In this document: positions 63,842 through 64,000 of the stretch, one piece after another
Layout: each line of letters opens with the position of its first letter
Position numbering within the stretch: the first letter of the stretch is position 1
Source of the DNA: Azospirillum lipoferum
GTDB lineage: Bacteria; Pseudomonadota; Alphaproteobacteria; Azospirillales; Azospirillaceae
Assembly: GCF_024170005.1 (NCBI RefSeq)
Contig: NZ_JALJXJ010000001.1
Location: 310,001-374,000, forward strand
Length of the DNA: 64,000 bases
Reading direction: 5' to 3'
Translations under genes and position numbers: made by a program
Notes under the pieces: generated by a model
Told to the model about the DNA's origin: nothing
What the model saw: only the letters and a program-made list of their open reading frames with translations
Database searches by the model: none

Positions 63842-63901
63842 GGATGGGACCTGAGAATATCGCCTGAGGCGAAAAGTCTTCGGCATTGCGCCGCCGGGCT
63901 G

Positions 63902-63928
63902 TTGCGCGCGATTGTGCAGGGCGCACGA
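63902..63928. promoter_or_regulatory. Operator-like site between ohr and the next gene
   Basis: TTGCGCGCGATTGTGC is followed by AGGGCGCACGAT, giving overlapping imperfect palindromes with the same half-sites as those before ohr. It probably controls the gene starting at 63978. Confidence 0.55.
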
Positions 63929-63977
63929 TCGACACGCGGCATTCCGGCGGCGCGCCGCTTTCCAAGGGTCTGACATC

Positions 63978-64000
63978 ATGGCAGCCGACAAGGACGACCC
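63978..64000 (+). CDS. Start of a gene, probably OhrR-type MarR regulator (partial)
   Basis: ATG follows AAGGG at 63964-63968, and the seven visible codons read MAADKDD. The identity is inferred only from its place behind ohr and between OhrR-type operators, a common ohr-ohrR layout. Confidence 0.5.

Overview
The window is GC-rich chromosomal DNA from an alphaproteobacterium, most likely Azospirillum or a close relative in Rhodospirillales. This is inferred from the proteins and gene order: a complete tol-pal cluster behind ruvAB, a rib operon with a RibBX-like RibBA, a K+-independent-type proton pyrophosphatase as in Rhodospirillum, a MucR/Ros regulator, and several chemotaxis and FliL-like genes. 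No species can be fixed from the sequence alone.

From 1 to 43,900 the content is core chromosome. It starts with ruvA-ruvB-ybgC-tolQRAB-pal-cpoB-tilS-ftsH, covering Holliday junction processing, envelope constriction, tRNA-Ile lysidine and membrane proteolysis. Next come fabI, a YihY-type membrane protein, a J-domain protein, pdxH, a cation efflux carrier, a soluble chemoreceptor, an orphan hypD, a decapitated chemoreceptor pseudogene, stress proteins and mucR. These are followed by rpiB-glyA-nrdR, hppA, and a leftward block ribD-ribE-ribBA-ribH-nusB-thiL that makes flavin and thiamine cofactors. The block yceD-rpmF-plsX-fabH-ihfA-merR then leads to a tRNA-Pro(GGG) gene.

The 3' part of that tRNA is the attachment site of a 16.1-kb element (44,031-60,186), bounded by an exact 54-bp direct repeat. 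Its right end carries an integrase, an AlpA-like regulator and a RepA-like ATPase. The middle is a leftward head and packaging operon: portal, a gpF/protease/major-capsid polyprotein, connector, HNH, small and large terminase, head closure, gp10-like protein and tail terminator. The left end holds two co-oriented nuclease-like genes on the opposite strand (PD-(D/E)XK-like, then an AT-rich GIY-YIG-like gene). No tail tube, tape measure, baseplate, lysis or CI-type repressor gene is visible. This is the layout of a capsid-forming phage satellite (cf-PICI-like) that would need a helper phage for tails, with a candidate defence cassette as cargo. It is the most interesting part of the window.

Right of the satellite, 60,187-62,690 looks like the wreck of an older element at the same tRNA: an integrase pseudogene, a coding-like segment present twice, a lipoprotein gene and a decayed third copy of the tRNA 3' end. 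The window closes with ohr, its palindromic operators and the first codons of what is probably ohrR.
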